A DNA stretch of 64,000 nucleotides from the NCBI GenBank assembly GCA_032622095.1, contig CP136068.1, positions 184,704,796-184,768,795 of the forward strand, given 5' to 3'. This document shows, piece after piece, positions 53,423 to 63,524 of this stretch. The position numbers were made by a program, and so were the translations under genes. Every line of letters starts with the position of its first letter. The stretch's first letter is position 1. Below the pieces are notes generated by a model. It was given only the letters and a program-made list of their open reading frames with translations, made no database searches and had not been told where the DNA came from. Source of the DNA: Siphonodentalium dalli (lineage: Eukaryota > Mollusca > Scaphopoda > Gadilida > Siphonodentaliidae).

Positions 53423-54877
53423 AACCTGTATGAGGAAATATTGAAATCTGAACCTAAAATTTGCAAATTCACAGGGTCCAAAATTAGAAAAATATGTTTT
53501 TCTTAATTTAATTAGCTCGTTTTTGCTGGTCATGGGGGGGGGGGGGCAGACAAACTTCCAATTGTTGGAAATTTCCGACCTCACACTCTCCTTATAAGGT
53601 TGGAAAATTCAATTGATGGCCATCTTGTCAAATTTTTACCAAAAGTAGGAATATATGCAAAGTTTTGTCTGAAAACAACAAATTCCCCACTAATCAATTG
53701 TAGGAAAATCAAACTATAAGAACAATTACAACCTATTGTTGGTGTGAAATTTCCAACTAATGTTGTGGTATGAAATTCCCAAAGGGTATTATACCCCCGC
53801 CACATGGTTCGCCGCCGCCCCTGTCGCCCGTCCTCAATAAACAACATGATGAATGCACAAGCTACGCCATGCAAACATAAAATGTTGTTTGTTGCAATAT
53901 ATGATAACATATACGAGCTATATTATTAAAATAATAATAAAAATAAAATAAATATGCCTAAATGGGTGTAAGATTGTGTAAAATTTTGTATTTTAAATCA
54001 TTTATTTTTTTGTTAAATAACTTTTGTGAAAGATTGTTTTAAAAATAATTAGGCTACCTATATACCTACCCCATTTTTTACATTAGGTATACAGCGAATG
54101 GGCTGACGAAGATTTGTAATAATAGAGGCCCAAGTTGTATGCATTTACCACAGCCAAATACATATAAAAATTATATTTTCTGCATGTATGTGATTTATTA
54201 CCCGCGCTTCTGTGTTTATAATAAATGCGCGCGTTTTTTTGTTTTGGCTAATATAATTTTTTATTTTTTTTGGTATAATATAATTTTTTTTTTATAAAAG
54301 AATACATTATATATGCGCATGGTTCTGTATAACAAAGCGATTGTGTCATTTAGAAATTTTAGCGGCATAAATAGTTAGATATATATAAGTATAAAGGGAA
54401 TACCGTGTAGTACATTATGACAAAATGGATGTAAGATTGTGTAAGATTGCACAAGCAAGCAATTAAGTAAGACCATGTGGTGACACTATAAAGCCAATAA
54501 AACATGAAGTTGTCATGCAGTACAATGGCTTCTTCAACTTTGACATTTCCGTTTTATAGTTCAAACAGAATGTAACACTTCCTTTTGTTATCACGTTCCT
54601 TTTTGTATTTAGTTTTATGTATATCGTGTATAGGCCCATATAGGAATCAGGGAGCTAAATGTGTTCCAGAGACGGGGAACGAATGCACCGTGGAATGCTA
54701 GAGGTGAAGGTAACTTAGGAATGGCCTTCACCTGATATGTGTGACACGTTATTAAAGGATGAAATCTTGTTTATAGACGATTTGTACATCATATCTAATT
54801 AATTTAAACTGATGCACGAATTAATGGGGGAATGGATTTTGGTGAGTGCCTTAGTGGGAAATTCACATGCACACTTG
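53423..54877. other. AT-rich spacer
   Basis: A G13 run lies at 53534-53546. Degenerate repeats of a GTTG(G/T)..GAAATTCC-like motif occur at 53560-53780. Poly-T and AATATAATTTTT stretches lie around 54240-54300. The 109-codon minus-strand frame (53581-53910) has no motif. No gene is recognised. Confidence 0.5.
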
Positions 54878-54964
54878 GGAGATCCTTTGTGTCTTTTTGC
54901 ACGTTTAGGAGATCCTGTGTGTCTTTTTGCACGTTTAGGAGATCATGGGTGTCTTTTTGGCACG
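54878..54964 (+). repeat. 30-bp triplication
   Basis: Three direct copies of a unit containing GGAGATCCTGTGTGTCTTTT and TGCACGTTTA; the third is slightly changed (GATCATGGG). Since 30 is a multiple of three, it lengthens an 80-codon + strand frame (54812-55054) with an F-A-R-L-G-D-type repeat. That frame shows no other sign of coding. Confidence 0.93.
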
Positions 54965-56009
54965 AAACCATGCGACAATGACCAATCCAGCATACTTAAC
55001 GGGCTCATATATATATACATGGGTCCGATATATATAATGATTTTCTGGTGTTGAAGACAAACAGATTGTTGTATAGATGTCAAATCGGACATGTATAGGT
55101 CATCTTTAATCATTAAACCCGATATATAATATATTACACGCTAGGTCACTGTGCTTGCGGAAAGGTGTCGCAATCTCGCGCTTGCATAACTGATTCAAGA
55201 TGAATGCAAAGCGGAACATAAAATCTTATCTTATATAAAACTTCATCTGGCGTTAAGCATGCAGAACCATTCCAACTGACCGGTGGTCTAATCGCCTGAC
55301 AGCTGAACTGTTCACGTAATTAAGCCTCGTCTCGCGATATAAAGCTAAATCACTCAACTCCTTCACATGCACTGATCTTCTGCATGGTATGAAATCAGTT
55401 ATAGATAAGAATCTTAGAAAGTTTATCATATCATGACAACCTAATCTGATGACATTGGTGAATCGGCTATAAGGGTCACTTAGAAAAGTTAGATAACCAT
55501 TATAATATATTCAAGCAAACTATATTTTCAGCGAAAAGGCAATGTCGTGTTTGTCCTAATTCTCTCCTTCGTCTTCGCCTTCACTAACTATATATGTATA
55601 TATAACTATAACTATTACTATCCCGAAGTACATAGATCGGCAAAAGTAAAAACACAAGGCTGCTTATAAGCGTGTTCAAAAACAATAAAGAGCGTTCATA
55701 GTTATTATATTAGTATATTATTGTTAATTACGAGCTCAACAAATTCAATTATTTAATTCCATTCAAAATTAAGATTTATGACAGTATGCCTAAATAAAAT
55801 TGTTCAAAATAATACGCACTAGCCAATTTTGTTTATAGAATATTAGCGAAAATAACTTTTTCCAATGTCTTCATGATTTATAGTAGAAATGCTGAGAAAT
55901 GTGTAATAATTTGAAATTTCAAACAGCCAAGTCCCTTTAATAAATTTAAGAATATTGTGCAATTACTGACGCAGTTTAATGATGGTATACATTATTATTG
56001 TAATAAGGA
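54965..56009. other. Spacer, no gene seen
   Basis: No element is recognised. CCAAGTCCCTTTAA near 55928 resembles a TTAA-type transposon end, but no partner was found. Confidence 0.4.
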
Positions 56010-56107
56010 TCAATAAATTATATTCTATTTGTATAGCGCTTATCCCCAATAAGCGGGCCCTAAGCGCTTGACATAAACATAAACATGAAATATAAATATA
56101 CACAATA
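56010..56107 (-). mobile_element. CR1/L2-type LINE 3' tail (minus strand)
   Basis: Read on the minus strand after the stop at 56108. It contains TCAAGCGCTTAGGGCCCGCT and then GGATAAGCGCTATACAAATA. A short GCGCTATA(C/T)AAATA tail is common at L2-type LINE 3' ends. The precise end is near 56010. Confidence 0.7.
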
Positions 56108-56356
56108 TCAAAGTAACTTTCTGAAACGCCGCTCAAACAAGTAAGTTTTCAATGACTTTTTAAAGTCGTCAAGAGATGGTGACTCTTTTATGTTCAATGG
56201 CAGAGGATTCCATGCATTTGCGCATGTTACTTTGAAAGATCGGTAGCCAACCGTGATCAAATTAGCACCAGATGGTGTCAAAAGAAGTTTGTCCTCTGAA
56301 CGAAGTGATCGGTGTGGGACATACGGAACAAGGATATCACTGACGAATACATTTAT
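56108..56356 (-). pseudogene. C-terminal remnant of a CR1/L2-type LINE ORF2
   Basis: Minus-strand frame of about 82 codons, opened by a stop at 56357-56359 and ended by TGA at 56108-56110. Visible motifs in order: DILVPYVPHRSLRSEDK, then LLLTPS, then GYRSFKVTCANAWNPLP, then SPSLDDFKKSLKTYLF. The pattern R-S-L-R-S, then (S/A)F.V..A..WN.LP, then F K..L K T.L F is the standard C-terminus of CR1/L2-group reverse transcriptase ORFs. The frame is intact to the stop but lacks the reverse transcriptase domain, so it is a 5'-truncated copy. Just upstream the motif GACGAATACATTTAT is duplicated in tandem. Confidence 0.88.
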
Positions 56357-57742
56357 TCAAGACGAATACATTTATGAAAAGAACTTGGCGGTTTGAAGTA
56401 TCAAATTATACTTTAATATTTTATTAGGCCTATTGATGCGGCTGTCTGCATAAGAATATGTGACTTAGATGATTTTTCGAACATATATACTTTGTTATAA
56501 CATTTTAGTAAAAATGCACCAAAATTTCAATTTGGGGTAAATTGTTAACTGATGAGTATCTTAAATTGTCCTACTTTTAGTGGAAATTAAAATGTTTTCA
56601 TCGTGACATGAAAATTGAAAAGCGAAATGCATAACTCAAACAAATCAGGTCGAATCATGGGGTGTCCATATTCCGAGCAGTGACCGTAATACCGTACTTT
56701 AACCTGCTGTACTAGTATACATGTAGTAATGAATTCAGTGCTCCTTGTATTACGGCCCGGGGAACACTATATATAAGTCGAAAATTTAGTTCATTCTGGC
56801 GTGAACCGACTGTTTTTTAACCAGTTCAAATATCACAAATAACATGTACCAGTTACCAAATATGAATAAATTACGAACACTTGGTGTCGCTTTAAATATT
56901 AAAATTCATTGATCAATCCTTCGAAATTCTTCTAATATTAAGTAGAGTAGACCTACGTACCGGTATACCGTCAAGCCTACTTATCGTACTAAATAAATCG
57001 CTTAACTACTAAATAATTTGCTTAATACTTATCAGAATGTATACCTTTCGAAATTAACGATTCAAAGAAACCCACATTGCGAGCGCAAAAACATACCGGT
57101 ATCTGACTCAGATATATTACAGCGATTGACCTGCACTCAAGCCGGGCGACCCACGTGTCTTTATCGCTTCGGTAAATATTTCGTCATCGTAAACAGAAAG
57201 TAGACATATAACGCACGTGCTTTTGTGTAAATTATTCCCAATGTTTGTGCAATGTTTACATCGTAGAAAGACATCTGATACAACAATATCTGACAACAAT
57301 CAGTCAATAATGATGTATGTTTATATACCGATTTAATTCTTTCAAAACATACATTAATATAATAGTAATTAGCACGGAATAACACTGACCTCGAAACACT
57401 TTGGAAAATTCCCCGGCCGTGCCAAATACGGAATGGACTAGTCCATTAATCAATGGCTCATTCATGCGCTTATCTGGGAGTCGCGAGTTTCATTTAAATA
57501 ACTTATCGCTTGATGCCGATTCATTCTCTCAAAAATATTGTTCGTAGTCACTAAGGAGACAACATATTCATATGACATTATTGAATTGCCATTCTTTATC
57601 TACAAGAAGTGAAGTAGAACTAAGGTGTCACCCCTACAGTAAAACAATCGATAGCGCGTCTGTGAAGAAGTAAACAATTACTATTCCATTTGATCGACAG
57701 ACGGACAGTTTTCCTAGTAATCGTGTTCTGTTTGGATGCAAA
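56357..57742. other. Spacer, possible upstream region of an exon at 57743
   Basis: No element is recognised. Minus- and plus-strand frames of 60-74 codons at 57018-57385 have no motif. The last 300 bp before 57743 may be 5' untranslated DNA if the exon there is real; no TATA box is seen. Confidence 0.35.
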
Positions 57743-57781
57743 ATGGTGAAATCGGAAGAAAAGACTAAGACATATTATTTG
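57743..57781 (+). CDS. Candidate first coding exon (13 codons), unrecognised
   Basis: ATG in a good context (GCAAAATGG) opens MVKSEEKTKTYYL, followed exactly in phase 0 by a consensus splice donor GTGAGT at 57782. The charged N-terminus and donor are suggestive only. A phase-0 acceptor with a long open frame exists at 60182, but the joined product is not recognised. This could be chance. Confidence 0.25.
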
Positions 57782-58340
57782 GTGAGTGTTTTCAATGTTA
57801 TAGTCATTTTGTGAGGTTATATGCAATCTTTTATATATGTGTATTTCCTATTCTACCGTTTTTATGACATGATTCATCACTCATCTGTCCAATCCATGTG
57901 TCTGCCAACAGACGCCGGTAATTTTTTCTGCTAAATGCTATCAATAGTAACAGTAAATCTGCAAACCCAAATTCATCTTATAATATATGTATGTTTTTCA
58001 ATTTCTATTTAAATTTTCCTGTTCACCATAAATGTATTGTTAATGTTAAGATTTTATCATCTTTGAAATTGAATGAACACATTTCGCGCCCAGTCGTGGC
58101 ACTGGCAGACGTCAGATTGTCAAAATGACGTCAGGATGGAAAAACCCAAGTTTTTTGACAACCCAAAAACGTATAATTCGGTTTAATCACTCGAATTGAG
58201 GGAGGTTATAATGATTATGTTTATGATATAATGAATACATGTATATACATGTAGAGTGTCAGTCAACATATTACTATAATATCTAGACTATATTATAAGT
58301 ATAGTAGTACCTTAATAAATGGCCTAATTTAGTAATTAGT
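57782..58340. other. Spacer or intron, no feature seen
   Basis: AT-rich. If 57743-57781 is an exon, this is intron. An acceptor-like CCAACAG at about 57911 would lead to an early stop. Confidence 0.35.
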
Positions 58341-58480
58341 TATATCACACTGACAGGTATTGGAATTTGTTTCAAAAAATAGGTTTTTATGACAATATAC
58401 TCCTCTGAATAAGGATAGATTGAAGGAGTATATTGTCATAACAATTTTTTTTACACAAATTCCAATACCTGTGGTTATAT
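58341..58480. mobile_element. Foldback element, about 58-bp arms
   Basis: Left arm ACAGGTATTGGAATTTGT, then TATGACAATATACTCCT; right arm AGGAGTATATTGTCATA, then ACAAATTCCAATACCTGT. The loop is about 18 bp. The flanks are TATA-rich and no unambiguous duplication is seen. Confidence 0.8.
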
Positions 58481-58681
58481 ATTTATAGTAAATATTATTA
58501 CTAATGATGTATTGGTATTGATTATGAATCCTACAGTATCCTACTAGTATGATTTGTATGAATCATGATTCATAAATTACATGTAAGTTGTAACTTGTAA
58601 CATAATGACATGAAATAAATTCATAACCATATCCATGAAGTCATGATCGAAGCATGATTGATCATTTTGATATACTAGCCA

Positions 58682-58705
58682 GGGGGGGGGGGGGGGGGGG
58701 GGGGG
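58682..58705 (+). repeat. Poly-G run, 24 bases
   Basis: Twenty-four consecutive G on the + strand, the longest homopolymer G run in the window. Confidence 0.97.
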
Positions 58706-59249
58706 CACGTACAGCAGTATTCAACCTAATATATCTTGATTACTTATAGGCATCGGCAATATGCAAAACTCAAATATGACATATTCTGATCACAGTTACT
58801 GGACACAGAGTTTTAGATGATGATAAAGTCCCAAAAAATCAGGTTTCAATAAAATTCTAAATAGTATCAACAATTATAAGCGAAGCTACTAGCCCCTACT
58901 ATTTAGCGAAAGTAATGAAAAACTTTCCACAGCACCAGGACAAACATTTCACAAATAAACACACTGTCATGACAAAAAGCGGGGGCAATTGTCGCCTGTT
59001 TCAACTTTCCTTAATAGTATAAGTAACTTGTTTCTCTTCAACTCTGCATCAATAAAATCATTCCAGTTGCCAAATTATTGGAGTTTAAATTTTAAACCAT
59101 TTTTCACACTTATTTCCGTCTAAATTCCAAGTGACTCGTCACTACATGTGATGTACCGGTAAGTGATGAGCACACACTCAAAATTACATGTAGGTGAAAA
59201 CAATGCCAGTTATTAACCTTTCCATGACTGGGGCTTCCTGAAATATTGC
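58706..59249. other. Spacer, no gene seen
   Basis: No recognised feature. TTAACCTTTCC at about 59214 could be the left end of the interrupted piggyBac-like copy that continues at 59621; this is weak. Confidence 0.35.
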
Positions 59250-59621
59250 GAAAACCTCAGGGGCGCCGGAAGCATCCAAGGGCAGGGGGGCAGAGCCTTC
59301 AATAAGGGCACTTTTCCGCAAAAAAGGGCATTTTCTCCGCAAAAAAGGGCATTTTCTCCGCAAAATCGGGAAAATAACCATAAATTAATTGTGGCAAAAA
59401 TCCCTATTTTAATGGTATTTGTCGGTTTTTATGGCCGTTTTGTGATAAAATTGACAAAAAATTAATATTCCTTGTGAAATTGGTGGTATTTGGACCAAAA
59501 AAGTCACAGTTTGCTATAAAAACACGAGATTAAACACACAAAAAGCATTTTCTGTCTCCAGAAAAAGGGCAAGTCCTGCCCCCGCTCGCCCCCCCCCTCC
59601 TCCGGCGCCCCTGGAAAACCT
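59250..59621. mobile_element. hAT-like MITE with perfect 8-bp duplication
   Basis: GAAAACCT at 59250-59257 and again at 59614-59621 flank a 356-bp element. It begins CAGGGGCGCCGGA and ends with the exact inverse TCCGGCGCCCCTG. An 8-bp duplication and CAGGG..CCCTG ends are diagnostic of hAT. The interior has three copies of a GCAAAAAAGGGCATTTTCTC-like unit (about 59317-59365) and no transposase. It has inserted into the left flank of a copy of the piggyBac-like family. Confidence 0.92.
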
Positions 59622-59762
59622 TGTGCCAATGCATTCTCTTGAGAATATATTGGCCTAACAATATTTACCTTGACTTTGTAAGCCACTGCATTCTCTTATA
59701 TATCATATGCGAGGCACCCAATGGGAGACTCGCATATAATATAAGAGAATACACTGTCACAT
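59622..59762. mobile_element. piggyBac-like MITE core, copy 2 (interrupted)
   Basis: Starts GTGCCAATGCATTCTCTT and holds a shortened first hairpin. The linker TATTTACCTTGACTTTGTAA is shared with copy 3, and a full second hairpin follows (TGCATTCTCTTATATATCAT to ATAAGAGAATACACTG). The left end was split by the hAT insertion at 59258. TTAA ends are not clear. Confidence 0.75.
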
Positions 59763-60181
59763 GCAGGATCACCAAATGTTGCAGCTCCCGTCAAGCAAGG
59801 CCAGGGGTCGATTTAATTTTTTTTATTTTGTATAGCATTTTGCAGCATTGGGTAGATTTTGTATAGCATTCCCTACCGTTACATGTTTTTTCATTGTAAA
59901 TTAGTTTATAGAAGAAATTGGAAATTGCATCACAAATTGTGATGCGAATCCACTTGAATCGAGCCCTGAAGGGTTAATTTATTTTAGAACATTGTCACTG
60001 ACAATATAGAAGTAGCCTCAGAAGCAATTGAAACAGGATAAAAACTTTATTGCTTTTGAAATTCATAATGAAATATTTAGAAATTTTCTTCATTCCAATG
60101 AACTATCATCGGTCTTAATTACACTTAAAACTAAAAGTCCCAAGTTTAATCAAATTAGATTTTAAAATAGCATTATTTTAG
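59763..60181. other. Spacer, no gene seen
   Basis: AT-rich, with poly-T near 59815. No element recognised. Confidence 0.35.
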
Positions 60182-60559
60182 GAAGGTTCACCCCTCAAAT
60201 ATCCCACAGAAATTTTAATGCTGTGGCATCATAGATTCCACATGTTGCCACAGCATTTCCCACGGCATTGCTTATGGCCATGGCAATTTCGAGGACTGGA
60301 AGCCGAGGAAGGTTACAACATACTAGTATCAATGACCGTTACAGGCCAGTTGTTTTATGGTTTGATAACCAAGTCTCTTGTTACTGAAGGTCATTATATA
60401 TTTATCCCATTGAATATGAATAACTGTGTAATGTATCCTATGAGACCATTGTCTGAAAGACTGAACTGTCAGCATGAAGCTATTCCTACTATGTTAATGT
60501 TATTCCTGACTGTCATTGAACGGACATGTTTGGAAATAAATAGATTGATTAACTTATAA
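60182..60559 (+). CDS. Unrecognised open frame, possible exon
   Basis: Open for 125 codons from a TTATTTTAG acceptor-like site (ends 60181) to TAA at 60557-60559, with an internal ATG at 60218. Such length is unusual in this AT-rich context. It joins in phase with the candidate exon at 57743. The product has no domain, signal peptide or repeat I recognise. AATAAA overlaps the end (about 60536). A perfect 12-bp hairpin AATGCTGTGGCA..TGCCACAGCATT lies at 60217-60257. A further 60-codon open stretch in another frame follows to about 60731. Chance remains likely. Confidence 0.25.
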   Translation, partial: EGSPLKYPTEILMLWHHRFHMLPQHFPRHCLWPWQFRGLEAEEGYNILVSMTVTGQLFYGLITKSLVTEGHYIFIPLNMNNCVMYPMRPLSERLNCQHEAIPTMLMLFLTVIERTCLEINRLINL

Positions 60560-60872
60560 ACCATTAAGTTATACTGCCAACCGTGGAAGATTTATGTTCG
60601 TGGGGCCGTGGGCGTCTTCAACCCTTGGTGACATGACGTTGGACAACCTCATTTTTCCAGGCCAAAGTCAAGTCGGTAAACAGTATGTAAATGGTGTGCC
60701 CAAATTATTGAAATATGTTTATACCAAATAGACAAGAGAATGGATTTTTTGAAATTTGCATATACCTGTGTTTATATAGTATTAATATATACCTTTGTTC
60801 ATATACCTGTAGCTATGTTTATATACCTGTAGCACTGAAGAATACTGAAATGATTCCATATAAGTTGATATC

Positions 60873-60995
60873 CAGGGCTTATATTTCATCTGATTTTGCG
60901 AGAATCCATACATACTTTTTCACGAGAATCCAGGGTAATTTGCGAGAATATTTACGAGAATCTAGATTTGGATTCTCGCCGAAATATAAGCCCTG
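60873..60995. mobile_element. Short MITE with 15-bp perfect inverted ends
   Basis: CAGGGCTTATATTTC at the left and its exact inverse GAAATATAAGCCCTG at the right, 123 bp in all. ATATC lies directly outside both ends (60868-60872 and 60996-61000). The inside has several CGAGAATCC-type words in both orientations, which extend the arms. CAGGGC..GCCCTG ends suggest hAT, but the 5-bp duplication is short for that group. Confidence 0.8.
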
Positions 60996-61256
60996 ATATC
61001 TATGAAAAGTTATCCTGGAATGGATCATTCTCAGAAATCAATTGCAAGGATTTCAATTTTTTACGAGGCCGAACCATGGTTCATTATGATGTGCCAAAAT
61101 TAATAAAATGCTATGTGAGAACTCTGGTAGGATCAGATTGACGTTCCCCAGTTGAAGTTGGTGATGTTCACACATTAGTCACCTCGAGTCGATTATGAAT
61201 TTTATCTTCTGCAAATTATGGGATATAGAAACTTCACAGAAGGGAAAAAGTAACTA

Positions 61257-61363
61257 AGCAGAATGAGGTTACCAGAGGGTGAATTTGATGATGCTAGCCC
61301 ATCGTGCAGGATAGCGTCACTGAATTCACCCTGTGAGGACCTCATTCTGCAAATGACAGACAC
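61257..61363. mobile_element. Foldback MITE family F, copy 1
   Basis: AGCAGAATGAGGTTACCAGA, then GGGTGAATTTGATGATGCTA, pairs with TAGCGTCACTGAATTCACCC and GAGGACCTCATTCTGC. It ends AAATGACAGACAC, as does the copy at 63347-63452. About 40-bp arms around a short GC-rich loop. Confidence 0.85.
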
Positions 61364-61513
61364 AGGCTTGTCATTGTATCACATACTCTACATGTTGTAT
61401 GTGCAATGTGCATGTAACCAACTGCATATGACATAGCACAGGAACTTGTTCCTTTTTATTCAGCTTTCCAGTGAGGTATACTATTCATACTATTCATTGG
61501 CATTTTGTGAAAA

Positions 61514-61679
61514 CCCTGTGCCAATGCATTCTCTTTTATATATGAGTCTCCCATAGGGAACCTCACATATATATTAAAGAGATTACATTGGCCTAAAAAT
61601 ATTTAGCTTAACCTTGTAAGCCTTTGCATTCTCTCTCCTATAGGAGACTGGCATATATAAGAGAATGCACTGGCACAGG
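61514..61679. mobile_element. piggyBac-like MITE core, copy 3
   Basis: CCCTGTGCCAATGCATTCTC at the left and AGAGAATGCACTGGCACAGG at the right. Between them are two diverged hairpins and the linker AATATTTAGCTTAACCTTGT, shared with copy 2. AAAAGGGTTAA at about 61735 may be its outer right end (compare AAAGGGTTAA of the intact copy at 46927). The left TTAA end was not found. Confidence 0.75.
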
Positions 61680-61944
61680 AACTTTAATGCTATGTTATAT
61701 TTATTGTATGCCTCCTATGTGGAGATCCCATCATAAAAGGGTTAACTTTGTCATTTTTATAATTTTGTTGCAGTTTGGTGAAAACTAGGGTAAACTGGGA
61801 ATACATTTGAATTGAAAAGTAGAGTGTTTTCGCCAAAAATATTTACTCCGTTTGATGCAATGAAATTTCCTTGATTACATGCCATCCTGTGGTGACTAAT
61901 AATTATGGAATTAAATACCTCAACAACAACAAATTGCCAACAAA

Positions 61945-62031
61945 GAGCCTCTTAGTGACGTTAGTGTACTGGTATTTAATATATCACATTAAGAGCCTCT
62001 TAGTGTACTGGTATTTAATATATCACATTAA
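61945..62031 (+). repeat. Tandem duplication, about 41-46-bp unit
   Basis: AGAGCCTCTTAGTG, then TACTGGTATTTAATATATCA and CATTAA, occurs twice. The first copy has an extra ACGTTAGTG. This creates the repeated SLLV..YWYLIYHIK pattern in a 92-codon frame (61871-62149) that is otherwise featureless. Confidence 0.93.
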
Positions 62032-62119
62032 GAAACTGCACCTCAGAATAAAGAGGATGTATTCATTTCATTGTATAGTATTTCTATCTTTTGTACATGG
62101 GTATACGGCTGAAACGTGT

Positions 62120-62195
62120 CATTTGTGTGACGTGTGGTACATACAATAAGAATTTGTGTGATGTGTGGTACATACAATAAGAATTTGTGAATGCC
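62120..62195 (+). repeat. Tandem duplication, 36-bp unit
   Basis: GTGTGACGTGTGGTACATAC, then AATAAGAATTT, followed at once by a second copy with one change (GATGTGTGG). Confidence 0.93.
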
Positions 62196-62501
62196 CAAAC
62201 AATTTAAACTGAAATTAGTTAATGCATAAAGTAATGGCTAACTTACTTAGAGTATTTAATTGCATCCATTTGGATTCTTGAAAGCAATTTTAAGGGCATT
62301 GAAATCTCAAATTGAAGTTAACTGTTCTTTTAACAAATTAGTTTATAATTGTATCTTGTAGAATTGAACACTTCTTAAAGCGTCAGCTAAGGTTTTAAAA
62401 ATTTAAATAGTTATTTATTTACTTTGTTTCAAATTTCTTTGAAATTCAGCTCCAAGGGGGGCATTCAATTTGTCTAAATGCTTTCAAGTTTTCAACTATA
62501 G

Positions 62502-62570
62502 AAGTAATTGAGGCCACAGTTAAAATGTCTTTGTTTCCTCTTACCCTTCAAGAATGGGTAGGCACTACAG
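62502..62570 (+). CDS. Candidate internal or first coding exon, unrecognised
   Basis: 69 bp between an acceptor-like TTTTCAACTATAG and a consensus donor GTAAGT at 62571. The only open frame has two leading bases; it includes ATG at 62525 and reads MSLFPLTLQEWVGTT. The next acceptor, TATTTTTTTTAG (ends 62728), would keep the frame open for about 25 codons to a TGA near 62803, giving a small Trp-rich product. Strong donor, weak overall support. No family recognised. Confidence 0.18.
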
Positions 62571-62619
62571 GTAAGTACTAGGAGGTTATCAGGTACTTAA
62601 TTAATGCAAAATAAAATCA

Positions 62620-62642
62620 TATATATATATATATATATATAA
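62620..62642. repeat. (AT)n microsatellite
   Basis: About eleven AT dinucleotides. Confidence 0.97.
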
Positions 62643-62865
62643 ATTCTCTGTCTATTTATTTGTTGTTCATGTACTGGAAATTCCCAATAAAATATGTCTT
62701 AGAGAGGTCAATGAAATATTTTTTTTAGTTGGAAGCTTTTGGTGGACCATAAAGGGCTGTTCATGGAAGTTGTGGGAAACATATTTTTTATTTTGGCAGC
62801 CTTGATTGATAGAACTTTTGTTCTATACAGCGGCAGTCAAATAGGACCAATACTAGTATTAGCCA

Positions 62866-62946
62866 TGCTGACAAGAGACCTGTTAGTATTTAAACCCCAT
62901 GCTCACAAGAGACCTGTTAGTATTTAAACCCCATGCTAACAAGAGG
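62866..62946 (+). repeat. Tandem duplication, 34-bp unit
   Basis: ACAAGAGACCTGTTAGTATT, then TAAACCCCATGCT, occurs twice, with a third partial start (AACAAGAGG). Confidence 0.93.
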
Positions 62947-63290
62947 TAAACACTTGGATTTGAAGGCAGAGCAGGGTGTTATAACTTATAAGAAAACATT
63001 GTATTAACGTGAGTAGAAACTTTTCAACATTTTAAAACTGTTTAGATTCAGGTATCTGTACATTTAGCTCTGGATTCATATATGAGATGGTAGCTTCCTT
63101 ATTAATTTAAATGTATTAAATTAATTGTATTTTTACCCCTACATATGTATTAAAGACTATAAAAGGTTAAATTGCCTTGAACAAGTTAACAAAAATTCAG
63201 TTGAATAAATTCTATTAAAATATTATTTTGAATAATACTGGTAAATAAATACTTTCATAATTTGGTATCAAAACTCATAAGAGCACTGTA
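62947..63290. other. AT-rich spacer
   Basis: No feature recognised. Confidence 0.4.
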
Positions 63291-63452
63291 TAGCGGGCTA
63301 GCATCACCAAATTCACCCTCTGGGAACCTCATTCTGCTGAGGTGTAAGCAGAATGAGGTCCCCAGAGGGTGAATTTGGTGATGCTAGCCCGCTATGCGGG
63401 GTAGCATCACTAAATTCACCCTCTGGGGACCTCATTCTGCAAATGACAGACA
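63291..63452. mobile_element. Foldback MITE family F, three-armed copy
   Basis: Arm 1 (63291-63338) TAGCGGGCTAGCATCACCAA and on to ATTCTGCT; arm 2 (63347-63394) is its inverse; arm 3 (63400-63440) repeats arm 1 in direct orientation. Arms 2 and 3 with the AAATGACAGACAC tail equal the copy at 61257-61363. Arm 1 is therefore an extra arm, giving a repeat that can pair in two ways. Confidence 0.88.
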
Positions 63453-63524
63453 CCCTATTTCAAGGCTTGCTAGCAGATATGAGCTAACAGTGCTATCTGA
63501 ATGATATCAATTCAATGTACTGCA

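Noticed and set aside
51960-53584. Pro/His/Thr-rich minus-strand frames up to 208 codons
   Set aside because: Products of the C-run and CA-run complement of the G-rich minisatellite; frame changes with each run length.
53581-53910. 109-codon minus-strand frame
   Set aside because: No motif; lies across degenerate AT-rich repeats.
55928-55942. CCAAGTCCCTTTAA as a transposon end
   Set aside because: No inverted partner was found within reach.
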